DNA from: Bog-756 sp963756515
Lineage (GTDB): Bacteria; Actinomycetota; Acidimicrobiia; Acidimicrobiales; RAAP-2
NCBI GenBank assembly: GCA_963756515.1
Contig: CAVWNV010000002.1
Coordinates: 576,766 to 640,765 of the forward strand
DNA length: 64,000 nt
Reading direction: 5' to 3'
Shown piece by piece: positions 52,084-59,824 of this stretch. A program made the position numbers and the translations under genes. The notes under the pieces were generated by a model. That model did not search any database and was not told where the DNA came from. It saw only the letters and a program-made list of their open reading frames with translations. The stretch's first letter is position 1. Each line of letters begins with the position of its first letter.

Positions 52084-52605
52084 CTACCCGGCGAGGGAGT
52101 CGCTTCGACGGGGAAGGACCCAACCCGGGCGCGGGAAGTGGCAGGTGTAGCCGTTGGGATAGTGCTCGAGGTAGTCCTGGTGTTCAGGTTCCGCTTCCCA
52201 GAAGGGGCCGGCTGGCGTGACTTCGGTGACGACCTGGCCCGGCCACAGCCCGGATGCCTCGACGTCGGCGATGGTGTCCTCGGCGACACAACGTTGTTCG
52301 TCGTCGAGGGTGAAGATGGCCGACCGGTAGCTCGCCCCGATGTCGTTCCCCTGACGGTTCCGCGTCGTCGGGTCGTGGATCTGGAAGAAGAACTCGAGCA
52401 GCTCGCGGTAGGCGGTCTGGTCGGGATCGAAGGTGATCTCGATGGCCTCGGCGTGGTCTCCGTGGTTCTGGTAGGTGGCATTGGCGACGCCACCACCCGT
52501 GTATCCCACCCGGGTCGAGAGGACCCCCGGGCGCTTCCGTATGAGGTCCTGCATCCCCCAGAAGCACCCGCCGGCCAGGATCGCCTTCTCTGTTCTGTCG
52601 CTCAT
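52084..52605 (-). CDS. msrA: Peptide methionine sulfoxide reductase MsrA
   Basis: A 173-residue MsrA with the catalytic cysteine C14 in AGGCFWGMQD, then GVLSTRVGYTGG and HGDHAEAIEITFDP. It reduces the S-form of methionine sulfoxide in proteins. The resolving cysteine may be in NGYTCHFP. ATG 52605 is preceded by GAAGGAGCAGG. The 425-base upstream gap contains an AT-richer segment with a palindrome that could be its control region. Confidence 0.95.
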   Translation of the reverse strand: MSDRTEKAILAGGCFWGMQDLIRKRPGVLSTRVGYTGGGVANATYQNHGDHAEAIEITFDPDQTAYRELLEFFFQIHDPTTRNRQGNDIGASYRSAIFTLDDEQRCVAEDTIADVEASGLWPGQVVTEVTPAGPFWEAEPEHQDYLEHYPNGYTCHFPRPGWVLPRRSDSLAG

Positions 52606-53030
52606 CGGTCCTGCTCCTTCCGTCCCTTGTCGGCCAAGCGGCCGGCGTCGTACATCGGCATCGGGCGGTGTGCGCGCTGACCCCGGCGCCGTCTGGTCCT
52701 GCCTCTTGGGCATCATCGTACGGACTTCGCACCTGCCACGAACGCGGCCGCGTCGGCGGCGACGATCGCCCGCCCTTCGGATTTAGCCCCTTCTTATGCT
52801 CGTCCAATACTCTTCTAACAAACGTTTGATTGACTGCTTCTTGGGGGGTTCAGGGGCAGGGGACCCAGCTGGCGTCGGCGGTGTTGTCCCGGGGGGGAAA
52901 CCGCCGGCGTCGGCGGGTCCCTATCGGAGACTCGACGGGTCCCCCAAGCGGCGACCGAGAGCGAGGAGGGACTCGCAGCGGTCGGGCCGTGGCAGGGGCC
53001 GATGTCCCATCCTGGGACCGGGAGGGCTGT
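52606..53030. other. Intergenic gap upstream of msrA
   Basis: This 425-base stretch lies between the msrA start and the stop of the M50 protease gene, both on the minus strand. It has an AT-richer core at about 52780-52850 containing the palindrome at 52819-52828. The rest is GC-rich with no convincing coding sequence; a forward open frame starting at 52796 has the Arg/Gly-rich composition of a shadow frame. Confidence 0.5.
52819..52828. promoter_or_regulatory. Palindrome CAAACGTTTG, candidate operator
   Basis: A perfect 10-base palindrome in an AT-rich patch (flanked TAA and ATT) about 215 bases upstream of the msrA start. Such sites are typical for dimeric repressors. The regulator and target are unknown. 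Confidence 0.35.
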
Positions 53031-53837
53031 TCAGCGGCGTAGTTCACGGTCCTGGTCGGCAACGTGCCCGTCCGGGGAGGGCGGATGGCGGGCGGCCTGC
53101 ACCTCCGCGCTGGCGCCCAGGAGCACGAATATGCCGATCAGGCAGAGCCAGACGTCGAAGAGAAAGCCGATGGCGATCATGGCCACACCCAGATATCGGG
53201 CGATCCTCCCCGCCACTTCGGTGGCCTCCAGGTTGCTCCTGTGCCGAGCCAGGCTCGCCCGCAGCACCCGCCCGCCGTCCATGGGGAGAGCGGGCAGCAT
53301 GTTGAAGGCGCCCAGCAGTATGTTCAGCCAACCCAGACGGGCCCACCAACTGCCGACGAACAGGGTCGGAGGCCACACGTGTGCCCCCATGAGCAGACCT
53401 GCCGCCACCAGGAGTACCCCGATGGCCAGGCTGAACATCGGTCCGGCGATGGCCACGGCCAGCTCGTCGTCGGGCGCTTTCGGCATGGCCTCCAGCTGGG
53501 ACAGACCGCCCAGGGGGAACAGGACGATACCGAGGACCCGCGCCCCTCGCCGTCGGGCCACGATGCAGTGAGCCACTTCGTGAGCCACCACGAACGCAAA
53601 GAGGGCGACGATCCAGAGGAGACCGGCCAGGACCGATCGTGTTCCGGCACTCCAGTCGACCACCGCTACAAAGGGGATCAGGAGGAAGAACGTCCAGTGA
53701 AGCCGAAGCGGAATCCCGAACAGGCGACCGATGGGGATACTGTGCCCGTGACCGGCGCTGGGAGTATGGGGCCCAGTCCTCATCGACGGGCCCACGGAAA
53801 CCCGGCCCGACCGCTGTGCACCTCGCTCACTCGTCAC
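53031..53837 (-). CDS. Site-2 protease-type zinc metalloprotease (M50)
   Basis: A 268-residue membrane protease. The zinc motif is H86-E87-VA-H90 (VVAHEVAHCIVARR), and the second site is NMLPALPMDGGR with D187. About five to six helices surround these. No PDZ or CBS domain is present, so it is a minimal M50B member (SpoIVFB-like group with SIPIGRLFGIPLRLHW at the start). It would cleave a membrane-spanning substrate within the bilayer. ATG 53837 gives a polar N-terminus of about 30 residues; ATG 53783 is an alternative. Confidence 0.92.
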   Translation of the reverse strand: MTSERGAQRSGRVSVGPSMRTGPHTPSAGHGHSIPIGRLFGIPLRLHWTFFLLIPFVAVVDWSAGTRSVLAGLLWIVALFAFVVAHEVAHCIVARRRGARVLGIVLFPLGGLSQLEAMPKAPDDELAVAIAGPMFSLAIGVLLVAAGLLMGAHVWPPTLFVGSWWARLGWLNILLGAFNMLPALPMDGGRVLRASLARHRSNLEATEVAGRIARYLGVAMIAIGFLFDVWLCLIGIFVLLGASAEVQAARHPPSPDGHVADQDRELRR

Positions 53838-54060
53838 GCATCCAGCGTGCCCGAGCCATGGTCCGATGACCAGGGTCGAAGGTCACGAACCAGAGGGGGC
53901 CAACTGTCCCGGCAGCATCCCTGTCGGTGGTGGGGCACGCCGTGGTTCACGCCTTCGCCCGGTGTCTGACGACGTCGAGAGTGGGACCTATGGCCCTGTG
54001 AACGCGGTGGTCGGTGCTGCACACTGACAACGCACGCATGGACGAGTTGGAGGGTGACCG

Positions 54061-54288
54061 ATGAAGGTGGATCTGTCTGACGAACAATCGGAGGAGCTGG
54101 GGGTCACGCTGGCGAATGTGATCTCTGACATGAGCAGTGAGATCGCCGATACCGACAACGCTGGTTACCGAAGGGAGCTTCAAGCACGGAGGGCGCGACT
54201 CCAATCGATCGTCGAATCGTTGGAGCCCGTCAACTCCGCCGATGGGGCCAGCACTTCCACAGAAGCACCTGCACTCAGAAGTCTGTGA
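54061..54288 (+). CDS. Small hypothetical protein
   Basis: A 75-residue acidic protein starting MKVDLSDEQSEELGVTL, largely helical, with RRELQARRARLQSIVESLEP forming a probable amphipathic helix. It has no membrane segment. ATG 54061 follows GGAGGGTG at a good distance. The family is not recognised. It is the last gene before the tRNA fragment that I take as the island boundary, 26 bases downstream of its stop. Confidence 0.65.
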   Translation: MKVDLSDEQSEELGVTLANVISDMSSEIADTDNAGYRRELQARRARLQSIVESLEPVNSADGASTSTEAPALRSL

Positions 54289-54314
54289 CGATTCTGTCGT
54301 TCGGCCACCTGAAC

Positions 54315-54360
54315 TGGTGCGCCCCCTGGGATTTGAACCCAGAACCTGCGGATTAAGAGT
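54315..54360 (-). other. 3' fragment of tRNA-Lys (CTT), candidate attachment site
   Basis: Read on the minus strand, these 46 bases run from the anticodon loop CTCTTAA through the 3' anticodon stem, a complete T-arm (CTGGG, loop TTCAAAT, CCCAG) and an acceptor 3' strand GGGGCGC with ACCA. The sequence before the loop (54361 onward) cannot form the anticodon stem, and no D-arm or 5' acceptor strand follows, so only the 3' part of a tRNA is present. Integrases commonly recombine in exactly this part of tRNA genes and leave such a fragment at the far end of the element. Its orientation predicts the element to the right, with an intact tRNA at the other end. Confidence 0.75.
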
Positions 54361-54629
54361 GGCCTTTGGGACTTCTCGGGTCTGTTCAGCGTTGACCGGC
54401 AATGCCCTTCACCAGCATGTTTCTTCCCACACCTCATGATCCCACGCGTCGTTTGGCGCGAATTTTGTAGTCCCGCTTGTAGTCCTAATCCCGTCTCGCT
54501 CGGCCCACGCGGTGTGGACCTGCTGGTTTACGTCGAATCCTGACGATCAGCTCGAACCCCCGCGTCAGACCTTCAGGAGCATGTCACCACGAAGGTCTGA
54601 CGCGGTTCGTCGAACGACGCGATGAGTCC
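54361..54629. other. Island left-end non-coding segment
   Basis: Between the tRNA fragment and the first island gene there is no clear gene. The segment is less GC-rich than the flanking chromosome. It holds the direct repeat TTGTAGTCC (two copies near 54467 and 54478) and the long inverted repeat at 54561-54604. On the minus strand a short frame reads DYKRDYKIRAKRRVGS and then stops, which could be the remnant of an integrase C-terminus, but this is speculative. Confidence 0.4.
54561..54604. repeat. Inverted repeat with 14-bp perfect arms
   Basis: CGCGTCAGACCTTC (54561-54574) and GAAGGTCTGACGCG (54591-54604) are perfect reverse complements separated by 16 bases. Beyond a 3-base bulge, CGAAC and GTTCG extend the stem by 5 pairs. 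It lies 26 bases after the stop of the nuclease-like gene (minus), so it may terminate that transcript. Its position at the element end also fits a recombination or transfer site. Confidence 0.8.
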
Positions 54630-55520
54630 CTACGCTGCCTCTTTGGAGCCCTCTCCAACGATGCCGTCGATTACCTTCACGATGCGTCCTACCGCATCGG
54701 CAATCGATAGCTCGCTCTCATCGACGTAGCGAGCGGCCTGGGTTACGGACTTTTCGATCTTCGTGTGCTCGGTTCGCATCAAGCGGAATCGATCGAGAGA
54801 TCGACGAATCTCGCCAACGAGATCCTGGATCGTGCGCAAGCCGTCGGATACGGTCTCGGTGCCGACCTCGCGATTGACCGTTGCCAATTCGATCGCCTTG
54901 GCCCTGAACAGGCAATACACAAGACGGAGAGGCAAGGGCTCAGCCACGACCACGACTTTGTTATCGTCAATCAGGTGGTAGGGCTGGCCCCCGGGTACCT
55001 TGGCAATGTCGTCGACGATGAGCATTGCCAGCCCTGCGTCTCGATTGCTCATGGCCTCCTCAAGGAGGAGGCGTGCTTTGGCCTCGGTCTGCCGAGCAGT
55101 GGCCTTGTCCTCGACCGCAATCCGGATGCCACCTTTGGGAGTGACCACCTTGTCGCCGCGCTTGGAACCAGTGACACCGGTGGAAGTGGAGACGTCGTCC
55201 AGGCTGTCTCCGGCGACGCTGACGAGTTCTCCCAAGAGTTCCTCTGTGGTCCGTTCGTGGTCATTGCCTTTTGCTGTCCCGCGCTGGCTTTCAGCCAAGC
55301 GGGCTTCCTCGACGGCTGCCACCCTCTCAAGGGAGGTTAGAGCCTTCGTCAACCGCTCGACGCTTTCCTGGTTGGACTCGGTCAGGTCCTGCACGGCTCG
55401 TTTGGTGGCGGCGACCGCTGTGGTGGTGATCAGCTCGCGGAAGCCATCGATGACATTCCCGTCTGCGGACGGGTCGAATCGCTCAAGGAGCGGGGCGAGT
55501 GGTCCATCGTCTGCCTGCAT
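54630..55520 (-). CDS. Coiled-coil protein with PD-(D/E)XK-like nuclease core
   Basis: A 296-residue protein. Residues about 25-75 form a long helix or coiled coil (VQDLTESNQESVERLTKAL). The middle contains KRGDKVVTPKGGIRIAVEDKA: an Asp, a beta strand, then E-D-K, the arrangement of PD-(D/E)XK nucleases, followed by ATARQTEAKARLLLEEAM and a strand AMLIVDDI. The C-terminus is helical (GEIRRSLDRFRLMRTEHTK). The overall plan recalls DUF2130-like proteins, but I do not claim that family. The coding signal continues upstream in another frame (see 55483-55849), so this is probably the C-terminal part of a longer, frameshifted gene. Confidence 0.6.
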   Translation of the reverse strand: MQADDGPLAPLLERFDPSADGNVIDGFRELITTTAVAATKRAVQDLTESNQESVERLTKALTSLERVAAVEEARLAESQRGTAKGNDHERTTEELLGELVSVAGDSLDDVSTSTGVTGSKRGDKVVTPKGGIRIAVEDKATARQTEAKARLLLEEAMSNRDAGLAMLIVDDIAKVPGGQPYHLIDDNKVVVVAEPLPLRLVYCLFRAKAIELATVNREVGTETVSDGLRTIQDLVGEIRRSLDRFRLMRTEHTKIEKSVTQAARYVDESELSIADAVGRIVKVIDGIVGEGSKEAA

Positions 55521-55849
55521 TCTTCGCGGTCATTTCGGCCACCACCTTCACGACCGACTGCTCGACGGCGTCGGCGGTCGAGTCGACGATTCGCTTGGCC
55601 TCCTTGTCGAGGTGCTCGACAGCTCCCGCCAGCTCGGCGAGATCGGACTCACCGGCCACCTTGGCCAGGACCTCGGCACCGATGTCGAGGGTGTCGAGTA
55701 CGACCGCCGATCTGTGATGCTCTTCTGGTCGCCGACAGCTGGCGGTGCAGGAGCCGACTTCGAAACCGCAGTCCCTCAATGACTCCTGTCTCGCCATCAT
55801 CGTTGAGACGGACGGCTGGGTCGGGTGTGAGTTGGTTGATCGCGCTCAT
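55483..55849 (-). pseudogene. N-terminal part of the broken nuclease-like gene
   Basis: ATG 55849 follows a strong AAAGGAGG and begins MSAINQLTPDPAVRLNDDGE; this frame soon loses coding character. From about 55710 a second frame has a clearly coding sequence (SAVVLDTLDIGAEVLAKVAG, then LAELAGAVEHLDKEAKRIVD), ending at 55483. The third frame takes over at 55520 (listed above). Three successive frames with one good ribosome binding site indicate one gene of about 405 codons with two single-base shifts. Overlapping separate genes are less likely, because the middle frame has no plausible start of its own. Confidence 0.5.
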
Positions 55850-56175
55850 GGCACGAACCTCCTTTGACTAGTGGGCTTGTGCCCTTGTTGTCGGTTGGAG
55901 GCCTTGGCCAGTACGATCGGGGTTGCAAACTCGCCGGCTGGTCAAGACCTGTCGGTTTGGGAAGGGCCCGCCATCTGGCGGGCTCTTTCTTTTCCCGGGC
56001 CGACCTAGGCACAGTACGCCCCCGTTGACCAGGGAAGCAAGTGGATAACCCGATGACAGATGGTCGATGACGAGTACGTATCTGGTTACTCGTGTTAGTT
56101 ACTTGTCTAGTTCCATCTGTGGTCGGGTCTCTGAAGCATCTAGTATCGGGTCACTTCACCATCTAAGATCGGGGT
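55850..56175. other. Divergent control region of the first island genes
   Basis: This 326-base, relatively AT-rich stretch separates the minus-strand nuclease-like gene from the plus-strand unknown gene. It includes the terminator-like hairpin at 55966-55992. A TAAGAT hexamer at 56164-56169, 6 bases before ATG 56176, could serve as a -10 for a leaderless transcript. No coding sequence is evident. Confidence 0.45.
55966..55992 (+). terminator. Intrinsic terminator-like hairpin
   Basis: GCCCGCCA and TGGCGGGC form a perfect 8-bp stem with a TC loop (55966-55983), followed by TCTTTCTTTT on the plus strand. This is the best Rho-independent terminator in the window. No plus-strand gene ends before it, so it may terminate a short RNA transcribed across about 55870-55990, or block read-through into the downstream gene. 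Confidence 0.65.
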
Positions 56176-56197
56176 ATGTCCGAAGGTATGTCCGAAG
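56174..56197. repeat. 12-bp tandem duplication at a gene start
   Basis: GTATGTCCGAAG occurs twice in direct succession, duplicating the possible start region MSEGMSEA of the following gene. Each copy carries an in-frame ATG. Confidence 0.8.
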
Positions 56198-57173
56198 CCG
56201 AACTCCTTAATAGTCGCCGCCCACAGGGTCGAGCTGCGGTTCCTGGCCTGCTCTATGGGCGTGGCGTCCGAGGCAAGAATCGGATCCGGGTCCGTCAACG
56301 TCATATCGCCGACCACCTCGCCGGACCTCGTTGCCACGAAGGCGGTGGACACCGCCAAGCTCGATCTCCTGCTGCGAGGGGTCGCCCTACTTCCTGATGA
56401 TGCGAAAGGCCGAGCTGTGGGCTTGGTCCTGCCTCAGTACGGCTACGAGGACCTCCACGACCTCGTCCGCGATCCGGACCGGTATGGATCCGTGGGCGAA
56501 GAGGCCGAGTACCCGGCCGATGTTCGAAAAGCCAAGCGCAAGTGGGTTGGGGAACAACTTCAACGGCTCGAGACATTGAACCTGATCCGACGGACAGGAG
56601 GTCCCGGCCGGCCCGATCTCGTCGTCCTGAAGGATGATGGGTCCGGTGACCCCTTTGACGCTCCGACAGGTGCCAAACGGGACTGGTACGTCACTGTGCA
56701 CGGTTCTCTAATCTCTACCGGCACGCTGAGAGATTGGGGGGCACCCGAGCTGTGCTTCTATCTGGCGGCCATGATCGCTGAACGTTCTGGTCGACAGACT
56801 CAAAAGAAAGATATTCGTCCGGGAGAGGGCCAATGGTTCCGGACACTCGATTGGTTCGCCGATCTAGAGAAGCGCCGCCCCGAGGGGTCCATCACAATTC
56901 CCTTCTCGGTGCCGAATCTGGAGCGAGGTCCGTGACCGACTCCGTCAGGAGGGATTCGTCGTGTCTCGGATCATTCGTCGCGATCCAGATACTGGTCAGA
57001 GGTTCAAGCGTTCCAGGAACCTCTATACAAATCGGTTCTGGACACTCGACTACCAGGACCGTATCCCCGAGATTCGAAAGATCGTCGCGAGCCTCAACGT
57101 GGATGACCCTGTCACACTGCTCGGGCTGGAGGGCAGCGACTCCTTGACTGGGTCCTCAGATCTGGCGAAGTGA
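56176..57173 (+). pseudogene. Unknown island protein, frameshifted
   Basis: Coding sequence is clear from about 56300 to 57173 but in two frames. The main frame (56255-56935) reads KLDLLLRGVALLPDDAKGR, then EEAEYPADVRKAKRKWVGEQ, RDWYVTVHGSLISTG and WFRTLDWFADLEKRRPEGS, and breaks just after TIPFSVP. The continuation in another frame gives WSEVRDRLRQEGFVVSRI, then TGQRFKRSRNLYTNRFWTLD to the stop at 57173. Removing one A near 56918 joins them. The N-terminus is uncertain (ATG 56176 in a third frame, or 56255). The family is not recognised; the central part could be a winged-helix DNA-binding module. Its stop overlaps the Vsr start (GTGA). Confidence 0.5.
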
Positions 57174-57688
57174 TCAGTGGACAAGATGGCAGCCACCAGC
57201 GCCGTTGGATTAGTCGTTGGTTCTCCAGCTCTCACATGGAAAGGCCAAGGCTCGTGTTGGATCACAGCGTCTCCTCTCGTAGCTCACCGACGTCTCCGGC
57301 AGATCAAGTGAGGTCCCGCATGCAACGAACTCGTCGGCGGGACACTGCCGCCGAGCTGGCGATACGTCGGCAGCTGCACGCTCGTGGACTCCGGTACTTT
57401 GTGGATCGGGCAGCGATCGCCAGTAGTAGACGGCGTCCCGATATCGTGTTCCCCACTCGTCGTGTGGTCGTCTTCGTTGACGGCTGGTTCTGGCACTCAT
57501 GTCCCGTCCACCGGACTGCCCCGAAGGCAAACGGAGAGTGGTGGAAAGAAAAGCTGGAGGCAAATTGGGCCAGGGATCGTTCGACCGACGCAGAGCTTGA
57601 GCAATCCGGTTGGAGCGATGTGCACGACAGTGCTCAACGACTTCGCCTCTCGGTACAAGGACAGCTGAGGTCGCGCCTTATGGGCTGA
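57170..57688 (+). CDS. vsr: Very short patch repair endonuclease (Vsr), C-terminus altered
   Basis: A 172-residue protein. After a non-conserved N-terminus it carries the Vsr core: RSRMQRTRRRDTAAELAIRR, RGLRYFVD, then RPDIVFPTRRVVVFVDGWFW with HSCPVH, and EKLEANWARDRSTDAEL. Vsr nicks DNA 5' of a T:G mismatch made by deamination of 5-methylcytosine and usually accompanies a cytosine methyltransferase. After EQSGWS the expected end (V-x-R-x-W-E-H-E type) is missing and the frame continues with unrelated residues, so the C-terminus is probably frameshifted or truncated. The start is uncertain: GTG 57170, or ATG 57236. No methyltransferase is visible nearby. Confidence 0.78.
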   Translation: MISGQDGSHQRRWISRWFSSSHMERPRLVLDHSVSSRSSPTSPADQVRSRMQRTRRRDTAAELAIRRQLHARGLRYFVDRAAIASSRRRPDIVFPTRRVVVFVDGWFWHSCPVHRTAPKANGEWWKEKLEANWARDRSTDAELEQSGWSDVHDSAQRLRLSVQGQLRSRLMG

Positions 57689-57944
57689 TCGCCAGCGGGG
57701 AGAAGCCCTTGCTGACCAGGGCCGTCACCCATTAGCAGCCACCACTCGTGCACGGGCGTTGCGAACCTGCTACCCTGACATGAGCGTGTAAGCCCATCAC
57801 CGAGGTGCCCGGGCGTGCGTGGTACGGCGAACAGCCAAAGCCACCACGAGCGGACGACTAGGCGGTAGGCGACAAGGTGGGTTCCACAACCGCCGTGTCG
57901 ACTTTCACTCGTCGTTTCTCCGGCCGCCTCAGCGAGGAGAGACA

Positions 57945-59630
57945 ATGAAGACGAGTTCAGCCACGTCGGTGGCCACCAACGATGTGCAATGGCGACGCGG
58001 TCTCGGCTACGCCGTCATCCTTGGGGAGCGCTTCGATGCGCTGAGTGACGACGAGCGCGACATCATCGAGTGCCACAAGCTCGCCGACTCGCCGATGACC
58101 CTCGACGAGCTCGGGAAGCTCCGTGGCGTCACCCGCGAGCGGATCCGCCAGATCGAAGGAGCCGGGCCCTCGAGCGTGTCTTCTGCCCCGAGCCCCCGGC
58201 CCGTGCGCGGGTCGCGCCACGCAAGTTCGAGTCCGACCCCGCCAGCCTCGCGGCGCGAGAAGAGGCAGCGAACAAGGCGGAACTCGTCGACGGCGGCCGT
58301 CGAGGAGCTGCGGGCGCTACCCCTCCCTGTCACCGAGAGCGCGCTGATCGAGAGCGGCTTCGGGGCCGCCGACGCGCTCTCCACCCGCCTGCTCCTCGTA
58401 GGCGCCGAGCGCAAGTCTTCGTGGCGGGGCAGGTTCGTCGAGTACGGAGGCCGGCGCTGGCTGACCGGCGAGGTCACGCCGGCGCGCTTGGTCGCCCAGA
58501 TCACCGAGGACGCCCGCGAGGCTCGGCGTGGTCGAGGACCTCATCGAGCTGTGGGAGGACGTCGAGGAGCGCCTGCGCCCCCACGTCGGTACCTCGGCAG
58601 AGGTCGAGGACCTCGCCGCCCAGATCGTCGAAGACCTCGAGGTGACCGAGGTCGGGGACCGCTACGCCATCTTGGGCGGCCGCATCTCGGTACCCGAGCG
58701 GCTGGTGCGCATCCTGCGCGCCAACGGTGCACCGATGCAGGCGGGCACCATGATCGCGTTCCTCTCGGACCGTGCGAACCGCCACGTCCGCAACAAGCTC
58801 TTCACCGACCACCGCATCGTCCAGGTTGGCGCCGACGAGTTCGCCTTGGCCGAGTGGGGAGCCAAGCCCCGGCCCGCCCTCCTCGAGCTCGTCTACGGCG
58901 CCATCGACGAGCACGGCAACGTCGCCGTCGACTACCTCGAGCGCTTGGCCACCGAAGAACCACTACAGCGCCGCGTCCATCGCCTTCTACCGGGCGCTGC
59001 CCGATCTGATCGAGGAGGCCGGCGTCTTGCGCCGGCGCACCGCCAAGATCCCTCCGCCATCCCCGAGCCCGGGCTCGACGACACCTGCGTGCGGGTGATC
59101 GCCGGTCCGCACAGGGGCTGCTGGTCGACCATCGTGACCATCAACCACCGGCGGCTCTACCACGGCCCGCAGAAGTTGCCCGCCCCGTTGGCCAACTTCT
59201 TGGGGGTGACCCCCGGTGTGAAGCGGATGCCCCTCACCATCGACGACACGTTCACCGTGCACAGCACCTGGGGGTCGTACTCCTACCTCTTCGGCGGTGA
59301 GCTGCGTCCCGTCCTCGACCAGCTCGGCTTCGCCGACGGCGACCTGGTCCGCTTCATCGTGCGCGGCCCGGGCAACATCATCATCGAACCGGTGCCCGCC
59401 ACCCCCGAGGACCCCCGGCCCCTCGACGTCCTCGATCGCCGCGGGCGGGCTCTACGACGACGAGGGCCATCCGGTCGGCCGGGCCGAGCTCGCCGGCGAG
59501 CTGGCCTACGCGCTCGGCCTCGAACCCGACCACGCCCGTGTTCATGGTGGGCCGCCGGCTCAGCGCACGCCGCAACATGGCGGTGCTGCGCGCCTTCGAG
59601 ATCGTCTTTGCCGACGAGCTGGGCGCATGA
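57945..59630 (+). pseudogene. Sigma-region-4-like DNA-binding protein, frameshifted
   Basis: ATG 57945 follows GCGAGGAGAGAC and opens a protein with MTLDELGKLRGVTRERIRQIE, a helix-turn-helix like region 4 of sigma-70 factors. Coding sequence then runs to TGA 59630 through all three frames. Pieces are RKFESDPASLAAREEAANKA; PLPVTESALIESGFGAADAL; VEDLIELWEDVEERLRPHVG; YSAASIAFYRALPDLIEEAG; TIVTINHRRLYHGPQKLPA; and FMVGRRLSARRNMAVLRAF. About seven single-base shifts are needed (near 58165, 58295, 58520, 58957, 59052, 59443, 59537) to join them into roughly 560 residues. The middle looks like repeated winged helices. It is probably a sequence-specific DNA-binding subunit of the downstream system. 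Confidence 0.6.
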
Positions 59631-59677
59631 GCCCGCTCGCGCGCACCAGATGTGGGCCGCGGTGAGGCCCCGCCACT

Positions 59678-59694
59678 CCCTGGGTCACCCAGGG
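59678..59694. promoter_or_regulatory. Palindrome CCCTGGGTCACCCAGGG
   Basis: A perfect 17-base palindrome (8-base arms, single central base) between the sigma-like gene and the ParB-like gene, 131 bases before the latter. It could be a hairpin terminator stem or an operator for a dimeric DNA-binding protein of the same cluster. No function is shown. Confidence 0.45.
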
Positions 59695-59824
59695 GTGGTC
59701 AACCCAGCGGGGGACACCGAACACCCAAGCGGCCCGCGCCGCCGGGGTCGAGCGGACGTGCCACGCCCATCAGGGCCGCGCCGAAGCCGAGACCGCCGGT
59801 ACGGCCTGATAGGAGACAGGAAAA

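Noticed and set aside
52796..53305. Plus-strand protein gene between msrA and the M50 protease
   Set aside because: The sequence is Arg/Gly/Pro-rich and overlaps the 3' part of the protease gene in antisense; no motif or good start.
54137..54439. Plus-strand frame containing LGFEPRTCGLRV
   Set aside because: This peptide is the well-known translation artefact of a tRNA 3' end; the DNA is the tRNA-Lys fragment at 54315-54360.
54433..54490. Integrase gene at the island end
   Set aside because: Only a possible 16-residue C-terminal remnant (DYKRDYKIRAK) is seen and it follows a stop; there is no catalytic Arg or Tyr region, so it is not called as a gene.
56140..56358. Minus-strand small protein MAVSTAFVATRSGE
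   Set aside because: It overlaps the plus-strand gene whose coding signal continues far beyond it, and it lacks a ribosome binding site.
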